DNA of 64,000 nt, from the NCBI GenBank assembly GCA_023437225.1, contig JAEZGS010000014.1, positions 89,054 through 153,053 on the forward strand, in the 5' to 3' direction. Source of the stretch: Bacteroidota bacterium (GTDB lineage Bacteria; Bacteroidota; Bacteroidia; Chitinophagales; Chitinophagaceae). The notes beneath the pieces are model-generated. The model saw only the letters and a list, made by a program, of their open reading frames with translations. It was not told where the DNA came from and did no database searches. Below are positions 25,032 through 35,301 of the stretch, in pieces. A program made the position numbers and the translations under genes. Within the stretch, counting starts at the first letter, position 1. Every line of letters begins with the position of its first letter.

Positions 25032-26576
25032 ATGATGTTTAGCTTCAACAACGGCAAGTCGTCAGCTCGCTTATTTATCACCGCCGCATATGTATGCAGG
25101 TGGGTGGTCGTAGGCATCGGTGTTGCCGGTGTTATCGGGGTTCTGTTCAACTGCATCTTCCTTCGTGCCTTTTTTCCTAACACCATCCCTTTATCTTTTA
25201 CCGGTTCGATCTGTTTCATCATTTCAGGCTTGGCCCTCGGCCTGAAACAGAACAGTGCACTCAACAAACTGACACTCTTTGTTTCCGGCCTATTTCTCTG
25301 CGTGGTTGGAGGACTAACCCTGGCAGAATACGGTTTCAGTCTACACATTTTTCTTGATGAGATTTTCGTCAAAGCGGCGCCAAAACATTTTGTTCCTGGC
25401 CGGATGTCTATTTCAGGCTCATTTAATTTCCTGGTAGCTGGACTTATGTTTTTAGCCAAATGGAGTGGCCGTAAGATCTTTACAGAGATCCCCGCCATAG
25501 TGATCCTGGTTGTCGCTTCAATTGTTGCCACTGCCAATCTTCTTTATTCATCGGAACCGGCTGCTCACCCACAGGTATTCACCCAACCGATAAATGGCAC
25601 CATCGCTTTCATTGCATTTGCCACCGCATCGATCTACCAACGACCCTGTTGCGGCTTTATCTCAACATTTGCAAGCAAGGCACACACTGCCAAGTCGGGC
25701 TTTATCCTGCTCAACCTTATTCTACTCATCGTTGCATCTCTTACGTTCTTTGAGTATTACGGTGTGCGCAGGGGTTGGTTCAGCTTCTATGATTCGCTAC
25801 CGGTTCTCATGGTAGTTTATTTTCTCGTATTCGCGTTTATTATCGAACGATTTACCCGCCTATCCAATAAGTACGAGAAGCAGAAAGAAATGCTTTTTGA
25901 GGAAGTGCAAACCAAAAACGAAGAAGCAAAAACAAACCTCAGGGAACTTGCGAACTACCTTCAAAATTCCCGCGAAGAAGAAAGCATGCATCTGGCCCGC
26001 GAGATCCACGACCAGCTTGGCCAGGAGCTTACCATCATGAAATTTCATGTGAACATGCTTAAGGACGAAATGAAGGGTCGCCCTGTTCCTTCCCTTGACA
26101 TGATCGCCCGGTATCTGGATGGTAGCCTCGATCTTGTGAAAAAGATCTCCACGGAACTACGCCCCCAATTGCTCGATGATATCGGGCTCCTGGAGGCCAT
26201 TCAATGGTATGCAAATGAAGTGCAGCGCACACACGACATTGATATTGTAACGGATCTCGAGGTGGAGGAATTGCCAGAACTGATCTCGAAATCCACAGCC
26301 ATCTTCAGGATATTCCAGGAAATGCTCAGCAATGCCGCTCGACATGCAAATGCGAATCAGATCTATGTGCACATAAGTCGGCAAAACGATCCGGATAGCC
26401 TCCGCATTTCAATAACTGACGATGGAATTGGATTCGACCCAACACAGATAAAAACGCACCGCAAATTTGGCCTTGCCGGCATGCAGGAGCGCGTCTATGC
26501 TCTCAAAGGCACCTGCCAGATCATGAGTAATCCCGGTGAGGGAACCTGCATAATAGTGGAAATCCCAATCATATAG
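25032..26576 (+). CDS. Sensor histidine kinase, HisKA_3 (NarX/LytS-like) type, orphan
   Basis: 514 aa. Residues 1-280 hold about eight hydrophobic helices in a membrane sensor without a recognised ligand domain; residues 285-320 are a coiled coil (EKQKEMLFEEVQTKNEEAKTNL). The HisKA_3 box is LAREIHDQLGQELTIMKFH with the phospho-acceptor His; the ATPase domain shows the N box EMLSNAARHANANQ, G1 DDGIGFDP and G2 FGLAGMQERV. Such kinases pair with NarL/LuxR response regulators; none is adjacent. The 128-base upstream gap has a perfect 9-bp inverted repeat. Confidence 0.88.
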   Translation: MMFSFNNGKSSARLFITAAYVCRWVVVGIGVAGVIGVLFNCIFLRAFFPNTIPLSFTGSICFIISGLALGLKQNSALNKLTLFVSGLFLCVVGGLTLAEYGFSLHIFLDEIFVKAAPKHFVPGRMSISGSFNFLVAGLMFLAKWSGRKIFTEIPAIVILVVASIVATANLLYSSEPAAHPQVFTQPINGTIAFIAFATASIYQRPCCGFISTFASKAHTAKSGFILLNLILLIVASLTFFEYYGVRRGWFSFYDSLPVLMVVYFLVFAFIIERFTRLSNKYEKQKEMLFEEVQTKNEEAKTNLRELANYLQNSREEESMHLAREIHDQLGQELTIMKFHVNMLKDEMKGRPVPSLDMIARYLDGSLDLVKKISTELRPQLLDDIGLLEAIQWYANEVQRTHDIDIVTDLEVEELPELISKSTAIFRIFQEMLSNAARHANANQIYVHISRQNDPDSLRISITDDGIGFDPTQIKTHRKFGLAGMQERVYALKGTCQIMSNPGEGTCIIVEIPII

Positions 26577-26626
26577 ATCCGCTGAAACAAGGGCATAAGG
26601 TTTGATTATAGTATCAAAAAGAACCT

Positions 26627-26869
26627 ATGACCAAATACCAACGAGATAATAATTCGCAGGAAAGTCGCGACCAGCAGGCTTCTAACAAAGACCAACGCGA
26701 AGAAAGCCGTGAGATGACAAAAACGGACGGTAAAGTTGAGCCTTTGAAAATGACTCCTGAAGAACTGGAAAAACGCCGGGAAACCGGGTACCGCACCAAT
26801 GAAGAGGCGGATATCACTCCCGATGAACGCCGGAAAGCGGGAAATAAAATGCGCGACGAAGAAGCGTAG
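26627..26869 (+). CDS. Small hydrophilic, probably disordered protein (80 aa)
   Basis: 80 aa, no hydrophobic segment, rich in Arg, Glu, Lys, Gln, Asp (QESRDQQASNKDQREESREM; MTPEELEKRRETGYR). No family recognised. Composition resembles hydrophilin-like stress proteins. An 11-bp terminator follows 38 bases after the stop. Similar in style to the proteins at 26980 and 34693. Confidence 0.55.
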   Translation: MTKYQRDNNSQESRDQQASNKDQREESREMTKTDGKVEPLKMTPEELEKRRETGYRTNEEADITPDERRKAGNKMRDEEA

Positions 26870-26906
26870 TAATACGGTTAACCAATACAATCAATCAGCA
26901 AGTGTG

Positions 26907-26935
26907 AAGCTGTTGCCTTAGGCAACAGCTTTTTT
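26907..26935 (+). terminator. Intrinsic terminator
   Basis: Perfect 11-bp stem AAGCTGTTGCC / GGCAACAGCTT with loop TTA and a run of T. Ends the transcript of the 80-aa protein gene. Confidence 0.92.
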
Positions 26936-26979
26936 AGTGTGGCATAGAATTTTTCTCATAAAATCCTAAACCAAATGTT

Positions 26980-27180
26980 ATGAACCAACAAGATAAGAAT
27001 CAGCAGGGTCGCAACCAGGACCCGAATCAGGAGAACCAGCGAAACCGGCAGAATGAAAACCAACGCCCCATGTCAGATAACACAGACCAGCAGGGCGGTT
27101 TAACCACTGAAGACCTGCCAGATGCTACCAATGAAAGCACCGGCAAAATGGGGTCCGGCCAAAGGCAGGACTCAAACTAG
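26980..27180 (+). CDS. Small Gln/Asn-rich, probably disordered protein (66 aa)
   Basis: 66 aa, 45 percent Gln, Asn, Asp and Arg in the first half (NQQDKNQQGRNQDPNQENQ), then a calmer region DNTDQQGGLTTEDLPDATNE. No homology recognised and no signal peptide. Lies after a strong terminator, so it has its own promoter. Same style as the neighbour at 26627 and the protein at 34693, which opens with a comparable NESNQGGRSGRDQNQDN stretch. Confidence 0.5.
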   Translation: MNQQDKNQQGRNQDPNQENQRNRQNENQRPMSDNTDQQGGLTTEDLPDATNESTGKMGSGQRQDSN

Positions 27181-27192
27181 CATACCCGCCAA

Positions 27193-27230
27193 AGCCCAGG
27201 CAGATTGAATCAACACCCGTCTGCCGGGCT
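27193..27230 (+). other. GC-rich hairpin before tamB
   Basis: AGCCC(A)GGCAGA pairs with TCTGCCGGGCT (11 bp, one bulged A) around a 15-base loop. The in-frame TTG at 27205 sits in the loop. No T tract follows, so it is more likely a leader structure than a terminator. Confidence 0.55.
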
Positions 27231-27252
27231 GGCGCCCCAAAAAACTTCCACA

Positions 27253-30200
27253 GTGAAAACACAACGTTCTACGCTCGCTAAAATCGGCAGAGTATTCCTA
27301 TATATCATTGGCTCGATACTTCTATTAGTTGTCCTGCTCGTGATTCTCATACAGCTACCCCCGGTGCAAAACTTTGCACGCAAGAAAGTGCAAACCTACA
27401 TGACCCAAAAGCTGCAAACCCGATTTGAAATTGGCCGCATCAACATAGGCTTCCCAAAACTGGTAGTGCTGGAAAACGTTTACATCGAGGACCGCACAAA
27501 AGATACCTTACTATCTGGGGGCAAGATCCGCGTGGACATAAACATGTTCAAACTTCTCAGCAGCCAGCTACAGATAAAAGATGTTGAACTTGTTGACATC
27601 ACTGCTAAAGTAAAACGCGTTCTTCCCGATACTGTTTTCAATTTTCAGTTTATCATCGATGCATTTGCTCCTAAAACTCCTACAGCAGCAACACCTGCCG
27701 ATACAAGCGCCATGCAAATGGCCATCAATCATATCGAACTAACAAGGGTTCGAATGTTATATAAGGATGATGTTACCGGCTCAGACATGACAGCTTATAT
27801 CCGATCCATGGAAACCGTCATCGATCGCTTTCAACCGGATCAGATGCGTTATCATGTATCTACTTTTAAACTTCATGGCCTCGACGCACGGATCTATCAA
27901 CATAAGCCTCTTGCAGTGGCTGAGCCTGCGTCCCAGGATATGGCCGAAGCAACGGCGCCAATACCCATCGATTTTAAGCTAGGCGAACTTGATCTGCGCA
28001 ACATAAAACTTGATTATGGAAACGATGTTTCAGCTTTTTATACAAACGTAAACATCGGTGAACTAAACTCTTCACCTCAAAACATTTCATTCGATAAATA
28101 CCTTGTTCGTCTTGACGATCTCAATCTCAATAATACCAATGCAGTGATACGACTTGGTAAAAAAGAAGCAGCTAAGGTGGTAAAAGAGGAGATCAAAAAA
28201 GAAGTGACGGCAGAAGCGCAAAATCCGTGGCGCATCGTTGTTAACAGGATTCGCTTAAATAACAATAACATCAAATTTGATGACGATAACAGTCCGCGGC
28301 TGGCCAGCGGCATGGACTATTCACACCTCGACGCGCAACAACTGACACTTCATGTTGATGACCTCGTATTCAAAGTGGATTCGATTAGTGGAAGCATAAC
28401 GAAAGGCTCCATGAAAGAAAAAAGTGGTTTTGTACTCAACAGACTCGAAACAGATTTTCTTTATGGTCCGAACGAATCACATCTTGAAAACCTCGTGATC
28501 CAGACCCCCGGTACTTTGCTTCAACGAAAAGCAATTATCAGGTATCCATCCATCGAATCACTGGCAAGCAATATCGGTGCAATGGAACTTGATGTAGATC
28601 TTGATGACAGTCGCGTCCAGGTCAAAGACATCCTGGTATTTGCGCCTCAACTAAAGGGTTCACCAGGATTTGCGAATGCTAATGCAAACTGGCGACTGAA
28701 TGGACGCATAACCGGAAGGGTTTCGAATATGCAGATCGATGAATTTGAATTGGCTGGATTAAATGAAACGCGGGTATCCATCCGTGGATCAATCGCGGGC
28801 ATTCCGGACATGAAACAGTTGCGAGGAAACCTTGCTATTAATGAAATTCGAACCAGTCGCCGCGACATTAACCTATTACTTCCTAAAGGCACATTGCCTT
28901 CAAATATCACGCTGCCTTCGCGACTTATCACAAGAGGAACAATTGCAGGAAATATGTCAGGCGCCCGGATGAATCTTAACCTGCAAACAGACCTGGGAAA
29001 CGCAGCGCTATCGGGTACTGTATCAAACCCAGATGATCCTGCAAGGATCGGGTACGACATGCGTGTAAACACGCAGAACATCAATCTTGGACGGATCATG
29101 CAAAATGATTCCATTTTTGGAATGCTCACCGCCCAACTCTATTTAAAGGGAACAGGCACTGACCCTAAAACCATGTCAGCTAATATTCGCGGTGATATAC
29201 CCGAATTTACATACAACAGGTATACTTATCAGAATGCAGAGCTTAATGCATCATTACGCAATCAGCTTGTAGATGGAGTGATCGGCATCAATGACCCTAA
29301 TATTCATTTATCACTTAATGCAAGAGCCGATATTAGCGGTGAATTTCCTTCCGTACGAGTGCGAGGAACTGTTGATAGCATCAAAACATTGCCGCTCAAT
29401 TTCACCACCCAGCCCTTATTTTACCGGGGGAATATAGACGCTGATTTTGCAAGCACCAATCCTGATGACCTTCGCGGAACATTGATGATTACCGAGTCGC
29501 AGCTTATTGCAAATGGCAAAACGGTACCGATGGATACGCTTTCATTGCAGGCTGGCGTGAGCGATACGGGAAGATTCGTGATGCTCACGAGTGATGTTGC
29601 AAATCTCAATCTAACCGGTCAGTATAAACTTACACAACTCGGATACATATTCCAGGATGCGATACAGCCCTACTTCACCGTACTGACGAGTTATCAAAAG
29701 CAACAGGTGGAACCATACAATTTCCGCTTCAATGGACAGATACTTTACGGCCCCGTATTCGAGGTCTTTGTTCCGGGATTGAAAAGATTGGATCCCGTTG
29801 ATCTGAATGGTGCATTCTCCTCCACGGCCGGATGGAATATGAATCTGCGATCACCACACATCGTGTTTGGAACAAATGCGCTGCACAACATTCAGTTCAA
29901 TGCCGGCACCAACAACAATGCGATCCAATATGCGCTGACGATGGATCGACTTAGCAGCGGGACAGCCATGAATGTTTACAAGACAAGTGTTGCGGGTAAT
30001 ATCGCCAACAATAATATCAGCTTCCTTGTTGATGTGGATGACAAGTCCAATAAAGATAAATATCAACTTGGCGGAGTGCTTGCGCAGCCTTCGCTCCAGG
30101 TATATACTGTAAGCCTCCAGCCAGACCAGTTGCTGTTGAATTACGACCGATGGAATGTTGCGCAGAATAATCTGATACGACTGGATGCTGGCGATATCAA

Positions 30201-32286
30201 TATCAGCAATTTTGCGATCAGTCGCAATGAGCAACAGCTTACCATCAACAGTGCGTCACAAACGCGAAACGCACCATTGAATGTAAACTTCGCAAACTTC
30301 AGGATTGCCACCATCACAGCATTTGCAAAACAGGATACTTTATTGGTGGATGGAAGAATCAATGGTACTGTAAACCTGCGGGACATTGCAACCCAGCCTG
30401 CCTTCACAAGTGATCTTGTGATCAATGACCTGATGTTCCATAAAGACACTGCTGGCAATCTTGCTATCAAGGTATCGAACAACGGACCTAATCTGTTTGT
30501 AGCTGATGCGCGACTTACTGGCAATGATAATGATCTGCAAATATCAGGACAGTATGAGCTACTGCCCAATAGCCAGGGAAGGATGGACCTTGTAGCAGAT
30601 CTGCGGCAATTGCAAATGAAAACTGTGGAGGGGCTGAGTGTAGGATCACTTCGCAATGCAAAAGGATTTTTGAATGGCCGCGTTACCATAAAAGGCACAA
30701 TGGAAGAGCCGGACATCGATGGAAACATTCGTTTCAACAACACTTCCTTCATTGTGTCTATGCTGAACAGCTTTTATGCAATCAATGATGAACAGATCTC
30801 TGTAAATAATGAAGGGGTGCGCTTTGATTCATTTACAATACGCGACTCTACCAACAATGAACTCAACATCGATGGATACGCATACACAACAAACTTCATG
30901 AACTATCGCTTCGATCTCGATATCAACTCCGATAATTTTAAAGCGATCAACTCAACGAAGACAAACAATCAACTGTTTTATGGAAGCCTGAATTTTGACA
31001 GTAAACTTCATGTGGGCGGAACAGAGATTGCGCCGGTAGTAGATGGAGGAATTACGATCAATGAAAATACTGACTTCACAGTAGTGTTGCCACAACCCGA
31101 ACCGGGAGTACAGGAAAGAGAAGGAATAGTGCGATTTGTTGATATGGACTCCGTGCGAATGGATACAGTAGTCTACACAGCTGCACTTGATTCATTAAGC
31201 AAGACGAACGTCACCGGTCTGGAAGTAGCTGTGAATATCGAAATCAACAAAGAAGCAGCATTCAGCCTCGTTATTGATGAAGGCAATGGTGACTTCATTC
31301 GCATGAAAGGGGAAGCAATGCTTTCTGCCGGAATAGACAAGAGCGGAAACATGACGCTTACAGGTTCTTATGAACTGGATGAAGGAGCGTATGAACTCAC
31401 TTTTAATTTTCTTAAGCGTCGATTTGAAATACAAAAAGGAAGCAAGATCACGTGGCTTGGTGCACCAACTGAGGCTGATGTTGACCTGACTGCGATCTAT
31501 GTGGCAAACACATCACCACTCACGCTGGTAGAGGATTATTTGCCTGAAGGAAACACTGCAAGCATGAATCGCTATAAGCAGAAACTCCCCTTCCAGGTTC
31601 ACCTCAAGATGAATGGCGAGCTGCTTAAGCCAAACATCAGCTTTGACATAATGTTGCCCGAAAATCAGAATCTCAATGTATCAAACGATATCGTTGAAAA
31701 TGTAGATACGCGACTTCTGCAACTACGTGCTCAACCCTCTGAATTAAACAAACAGGTATTTGCCTTGTTGCTGATGAACCGTTTCGTAAGTGAGAATCCG
31801 TTTGAAAGCGGTGGTGGTGATGGATTCAATGCAGGATCATTTGCAAGGCAGAGTGTAAGTAAGATACTGACGCAGGAACTCAACGATCTTGCAGCAGACT
31901 TAATACATGGCGTGGATCTGAATTTCGATGTTGCCAGCACCGAGGATTATACCACAGGCACAATGGCCAATCGTACGGATCTCAACGTTTCACTATCGAA
32001 GCAATTGCTTAATGATCGCTTGAAGGTAACTGTGGGAAGTAATTTTGAATTAGAAGGACCGCAACAATCGCGTCAGCGATCCAATAACATCGCAGGTGAT
32101 ATTGCAGTGGACTATTTGCTTAGTAAGGATGGCCGCTATATGCTTCGCGGATATCGTAAGAATGAATATGAAGGTGAAATCGAAGGATACATCGTGGAAA
32201 CGGGTTTGAATTTCATCATCACGCTCGACTACAATCGTTTCAGTGAAATATTTAGTAAAAAGAAAAAGAACGAACAGAAAAAATGA
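27253..32286 (+). CDS. tamB: TamB-like translocation and assembly module protein
   Basis: 1677 aa from GTG 27253; a TTG 48 bases upstream would add residues and lies in a hairpin loop. One inner-membrane helix near the N-terminus (VFLYIIGSILLLVVLLVILI), AsmA-like start (FARKKVQTYMTQKLQTRFEIGRINIGFPKLVVLENVYIED), a very long repetitive beta-strand body spanning the periplasm, and a C-terminal DUF490/TamB domain (from about 1250 to the end, LTGSYELDEGAYELTFNFLKRRFEIQKG). TamB proteins move phospholipid or help fold outer-membrane proteins. Its stop overlaps the tamL start by four bases (ATGA), so the two are coupled. Confidence 0.93.
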   Translation: MKTQRSTLAKIGRVFLYIIGSILLLVVLLVILIQLPPVQNFARKKVQTYMTQKLQTRFEIGRINIGFPKLVVLENVYIEDRTKDTLLSGGKIRVDINMFKLLSSQLQIKDVELVDITAKVKRVLPDTVFNFQFIIDAFAPKTPTAATPADTSAMQMAINHIELTRVRMLYKDDVTGSDMTAYIRSMETVIDRFQPDQMRYHVSTFKLHGLDARIYQHKPLAVAEPASQDMAEATAPIPIDFKLGELDLRNIKLDYGNDVSAFYTNVNIGELNSSPQNISFDKYLVRLDDLNLNNTNAVIRLGKKEAAKVVKEEIKKEVTAEAQNPWRIVVNRIRLNNNNIKFDDDNSPRLASGMDYSHLDAQQLTLHVDDLVFKVDSISGSITKGSMKEKSGFVLNRLETDFLYGPNESHLENLVIQTPGTLLQRKAIIRYPSIESLASNIGAMELDVDLDDSRVQVKDILVFAPQLKGSPGFANANANWRLNGRITGRVSNMQIDEFELAGLNETRVSIRGSIAGIPDMKQLRGNLAINEIRTSRRDINLLLPKGTLPSNITLPSRLITRGTIAGNMSGARMNLNLQTDLGNAALSGTVSNPDDPARIGYDMRVNTQNINLGRIMQNDSIFGMLTAQLYLKGTGTDPKTMSANIRGDIPEFTYNRYTYQNAELNASLRNQLVDGVIGINDPNIHLSLNARADISGEFPSVRVRGTVDSIKTLPLNFTTQPLFYRGNIDADFASTNPDDLRGTLMITESQLIANGKTVPMDTLSLQAGVSDTGRFVMLTSDVANLNLTGQYKLTQLGYIFQDAIQPYFTVLTSYQKQQVEPYNFRFNGQILYGPVFEVFVPGLKRLDPVDLNGAFSSTAGWNMNLRSPHIVFGTNALHNIQFNAGTNNNAIQYALTMDRLSSGTAMNVYKTSVAGNIANNNISFLVDVDDKSNKDKYQLGGVLAQPSLQVYTVSLQPDQLLLNYDRWNVAQNNLIRLDAGDINISNFAISRNEQQLTINSASQTRNAPLNVNFANFRIATITAFAKQDTLLVDGRINGTVNLRDIATQPAFTSDLVINDLMFHKDTAGNLAIKVSNNGPNLFVADARLTGNDNDLQISGQYELLPNSQGRMDLVADLRQLQMKTVEGLSVGSLRNAKGFLNGRVTIKGTMEEPDIDGNIRFNNTSFIVSMLNSFYAINDEQISVNNEGVRFDSFTIRDSTNNELNIDGYAYTTNFMNYRFDLDINSDNFKAINSTKTNNQLFYGSLNFDSKLHVGGTEIAPVVDGGITINENTDFTVVLPQPEPGVQEREGIVRFVDMDSVRMDTVVYTAALDSLSKTNVTGLEVAVNIEINKEAAFSLVIDEGNGDFIRMKGEAMLSAGIDKSGNMTLTGSYELDEGAYELTFNFLKRRFEIQKGSKITWLGAPTEADVDLTAIYVANTSPLTLVEDYLPEGNTASMNRYKQKLPFQVHLKMNGELLKPNISFDIMLPENQNLNVSNDIVENVDTRLLQLRAQPSELNKQVFALLLMNRFVSENPFESGGGDGFNAGSFARQSVSKILTQELNDLAADLIHGVDLNFDVASTEDYTTGTMANRTDLNVSLSKQLLNDRLKVTVGSNFELEGPQQSRQRSNNIAGDIAVDYLLSKDGRYMLRGYRKNEYEGEIEGYIVETGLNFIITLDYNRFSEIFSKKKKNEQKK

Positions 32287-34541
32287 TGGAATTAAGATCC
32301 ATAAAGACTTTCGCATCTGCAGCATTGCTGGTGATTGCCGCATCATGTAATACCACGAAACATGTTCCCGCGAATGATGCTTTGTACATGGGTCCAAAAG
32401 TTACGGTTAAGGGACCTGATGGCAAGAAGAGCAAAACGCTTGCACGTGAACTTAAAGCGTTGAGCAGGCCCAAACCCAATGCACGCGTACTTGGAATACC
32501 CTTTAAGCTGATCATATATAACCTGGGACTTAAGAAAATGGGTGAGCCGCCAGTTTTGCTCAGCGATGTTCGAGTGCAGCACAATGCACTCATAATGGAA
32601 AACTACCTGGAGAATAATGGTTACTTCAATGCGGCTGTCTCTGGTGACTCCGTTGTTAAGAATAAAAAAGGTACGGCAAGATTTGATGCCAGTTCCGGGC
32701 ATCAGTATAAGATCCGGGACGTTGTGTTTCGCGACGATAGTTCCGCAATTACCAGGTACATTGATACAATAAAAACAAAATCGCTCCTTAAGAAAGGCGA
32801 GGCATATGATCTCGATGCCATCGTTGCCGAACGGATACGCGTGGATGCAGCTTTAAAAGAAAAAGGATTCTATTATTTCAATCCCGATTTTCTGCTTGCT
32901 GATGTAGACAGTACCATCGGTAATAATGAAGTGAATATATACATGCATATAAAGCAGGAAACACCGCCGGCGGCAAAACGCAGGTATAGCATCAACGAGG
33001 TAAACATCTATCCAAATTACAGTCTGAACATTACGGAGTCAGATACGTCAAAGGCTAATGCAACATTTTACGAAGGGTATTATGTTTATGATCCTGAGAA
33101 ACTCTTTAAGCCGAAATTATTTGAACAGGCGATGCAGTTTGCGCCAGGCGATATATATAATCGGACAGAGCACAACCTCACTTTGAACCGCCTGATGAAT
33201 CTTGGAATTTTCAAGTTCGTGAAGAATCGTTTTGAGATATCGAAGAACGATACAACACTCGATACATATTATTATCTCACACCGATGCCGCGAAATTCGT
33301 TAAGTGCAGAGATAGGAGGAAATACGAAGTCGAACAACATGACCGGTTCGCAGATCAACCTGCGTTACACAAATCGAAACGCTTTCAGGGCTGGGGAGAT
33401 ACTTACTGTTACAGCATTTGTTGGCTCGGAGGTGCAGGTCAGTGGGACATTCAAAGGCTTCAATACTTACCGCGTCGGCGCAGAGGCAAATCTTGCGATA
33501 CCAAGGTTTGTGGTGCCTTTCATTGAAGTCAATCCTCGTGGTGGATTTGTACCGAGAACAAATATCCAACTCGGTTATGAAGTGTTGAATCGTCAGAACC
33601 TGTATACACTCAATTCGTTCAAAGGCGCTTATGGATACATATGGAAAGAGAACATCAAGAAAGAACACACTTTCTACCCTATCAGCATTCAATATGTAAA
33701 CCCTGTTAAGATCACGCAGTTGTATCTCGATAGTTTGAGCGATGATCCAACATTGCAGAAAGCAGTAGATACACAGTTTATTCTCGGGGCGAATTACAAT
33801 TATACTTACAATGGCATATTTGGACAACAGTTTCCCGATGGACTTTACTTCAATGGATTACTGGATGTTTCAGGGAACATAGCAGGTGCAATAAAAGGTG
33901 GCAATGCGAAGCAGGGCGAATTCGCACGACTGTTCAATACCCCATTCTCGCAATATCTCAAGTTGGAAACTGATTTACGGTTTTATAAACGTGTTAGTCG
34001 AAGCAACGTGTGGGCGAACAGACTCATTGTAGGAGCAGGCTTTCCTTACGGCAACTCAATAGAACTTCCCTTCATTAAGCAGTTTTTTGTTGGTGGTAAT
34101 AACAGCATCCGCGCGTTTAGAAGTCGCTCCCTGGGCCCCGGAACATACCTTCCGCAGGACTATGGAAAAAATAGTTTTATACCGGATCAATCGGGCGACA
34201 TTAAATTAGAGATCAACAGTGAGTTCAGATTCAAGATCGTGTCTCCAGTGTATGGGGCTGTATTTGTAGATGCGGGAAACATTTGGTTAAGGAATGAGAA
34301 TCCGTTGAAACCCGGTGCAAAGTTCAGCAAGGATTTTCTTAAGGAGTTGGCTGTAGGTACGGGAGTTGGTGTAAGAGTAGATATATCCATATTGGTATTA
34401 AGGCTCGATGTAGCATTTCCAATTCGCAAGCCCTGGCTTGCCGACAAAGAAAGATGGGTACTGGGCGATGTGAATTTCGGTGACACTGATTGGCGAAGAG
34501 AGAATGTGATTTACAATCTGGCAATTGGATACCCATTTTGA
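32283..34541 (+). CDS. tamL: Lipid-anchored Omp85 protein TamL
   Basis: 752 aa. Instead of a plain signal it has a lipobox (LLVIAASCNTTKH), the mark of TamL, the Bacteroidota form of TamA. POTRA-like repeats fill about 60-340 (VAERIRVDAALKEKGFYYFNPDFLL). The C-terminal 16-strand barrel follows, with FFVGGNNSIRAFRSRSLGPGTY as the Omp85 motif, FVDAGNIW, and the terminal strand NLAIGYPF ending in Phe. Works with TamB encoded just upstream. Confidence 0.93.
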   Translation: MMELRSIKTFASAALLVIAASCNTTKHVPANDALYMGPKVTVKGPDGKKSKTLARELKALSRPKPNARVLGIPFKLIIYNLGLKKMGEPPVLLSDVRVQHNALIMENYLENNGYFNAAVSGDSVVKNKKGTARFDASSGHQYKIRDVVFRDDSSAITRYIDTIKTKSLLKKGEAYDLDAIVAERIRVDAALKEKGFYYFNPDFLLADVDSTIGNNEVNIYMHIKQETPPAAKRRYSINEVNIYPNYSLNITESDTSKANATFYEGYYVYDPEKLFKPKLFEQAMQFAPGDIYNRTEHNLTLNRLMNLGIFKFVKNRFEISKNDTTLDTYYYLTPMPRNSLSAEIGGNTKSNNMTGSQINLRYTNRNAFRAGEILTVTAFVGSEVQVSGTFKGFNTYRVGAEANLAIPRFVVPFIEVNPRGGFVPRTNIQLGYEVLNRQNLYTLNSFKGAYGYIWKENIKKEHTFYPISIQYVNPVKITQLYLDSLSDDPTLQKAVDTQFILGANYNYTYNGIFGQQFPDGLYFNGLLDVSGNIAGAIKGGNAKQGEFARLFNTPFSQYLKLETDLRFYKRVSRSNVWANRLIVGAGFPYGNSIELPFIKQFFVGGNNSIRAFRSRSLGPGTYLPQDYGKNSFIPDQSGDIKLEINSEFRFKIVSPVYGAVFVDAGNIWLRNENPLKPGAKFSKDFLKELAVGTGVGVRVDISILVLRLDVAFPIRKPWLADKERWVLGDVNFGDTDWRRENVIYNLAIGYPF

Positions 34542-34692
34542 CAAAATGCGGAATTGGGAATATTGAATGCAGTAGTGTTTATTCCTCAGATTTATTGCTG
34601 ATAACATTTCATCCTACACAATATGCGGGTATGAAATTTTGAGAGAGCACAAGAGTAGATTGCTTATTCATTAACGAAAAAAAACAAAAACT

Positions 34693-35301
34693 ATGGCACG
34701 TAACGAATCGAACCAGGGCGGACGCTCGGGAAGAGATCAAAACCAGGATAACATGGGACGCAATACTGGAAGAGATCAGGACCTCGGACGCAATACAGGA
34801 AGTAGTGGTTCACATTCAGAGCAAGATATAAGCAGAACCGGAGATACATCCAGATCTGGCAGATCGAACACAGGCAGTCCGCAGGGATCATCAGGTTCAA
34901 ATGATGACTCACGCAGCGACAGCTCAAGAGGTGGAGAGCGGCGAAACATGGGAACAGGCGGAATGGATATGGGATCCGGAGGAGTTGATGGCGGCAATGA
35001 TTACCTGCAGGGTGGCGACCAGGGAAGAGGTGGATCAGCTATGGACGATGACATGAATGTGAACCTGGGAACAGGCATGGACGATAGCGAGGATTTAGAA
35101 GACGATATGGATGACCTTGACGATACTGATATGGAAGACGATATGGATGATATGGATGACGATATGGATATGGACGAAGGAAGAGGAATGGACAGAGATC
35201 ATGGAAACCAGAATACCAGCCTCGGATCCGGTAGGGATTCAGACCTGGGATTGGATTCAGATGAATCAAGAAGAAGATCAGGAAGGCAGGAAGGACTGTA
35301 G
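34693..35301 (+). CDS. Low-complexity hydrophilic protein with acidic Asp/Met repeat
   Basis: 202 aa without hydrophobic segment. N-terminal half is Gly/Asn/Arg/Ser-rich with the repeat GRNTGRDQD / GRNTGSSG; residues 128-158 are an acidic run of DDMDDLDD / DMEDDMDD units (about 35100-35175 in DNA, a GATGAYATG-type repeat); the end is again Ser/Arg/Asp-rich. No domain recognised. Could be a disordered stress or metal-buffering protein (Asp/Met-rich), which is speculation. Ends in front of a hairpin terminator set inside inverted GAYTACC repeats. Confidence 0.6.
   Translation: MARNESNQGGRSGRDQNQDNMGRNTGRDQDLGRNTGSSGSHSEQDISRTGDTSRSGRSNTGSPQGSSGSNDDSRSDSSRGGERRNMGTGGMDMGSGGVDGGNDYLQGGDQGRGGSAMDDDMNVNLGTGMDDSEDLEDDMDDLDDTDMEDDMDDMDDDMDMDEGRGMDRDHGNQNTSLGSGRDSDLGLDSDESRRRSGRQEGL

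Noticed and set aside
30141..30752. 203-aa minus-strand ORF inside tamB
   Set aside because: Antisense shadow of a conserved long protein, no motifs or separate regulation.
33300..33827. 175-aa minus-strand ORF inside tamL
   Set aside because: Antisense to the Omp85 barrel region; no recognisable family.
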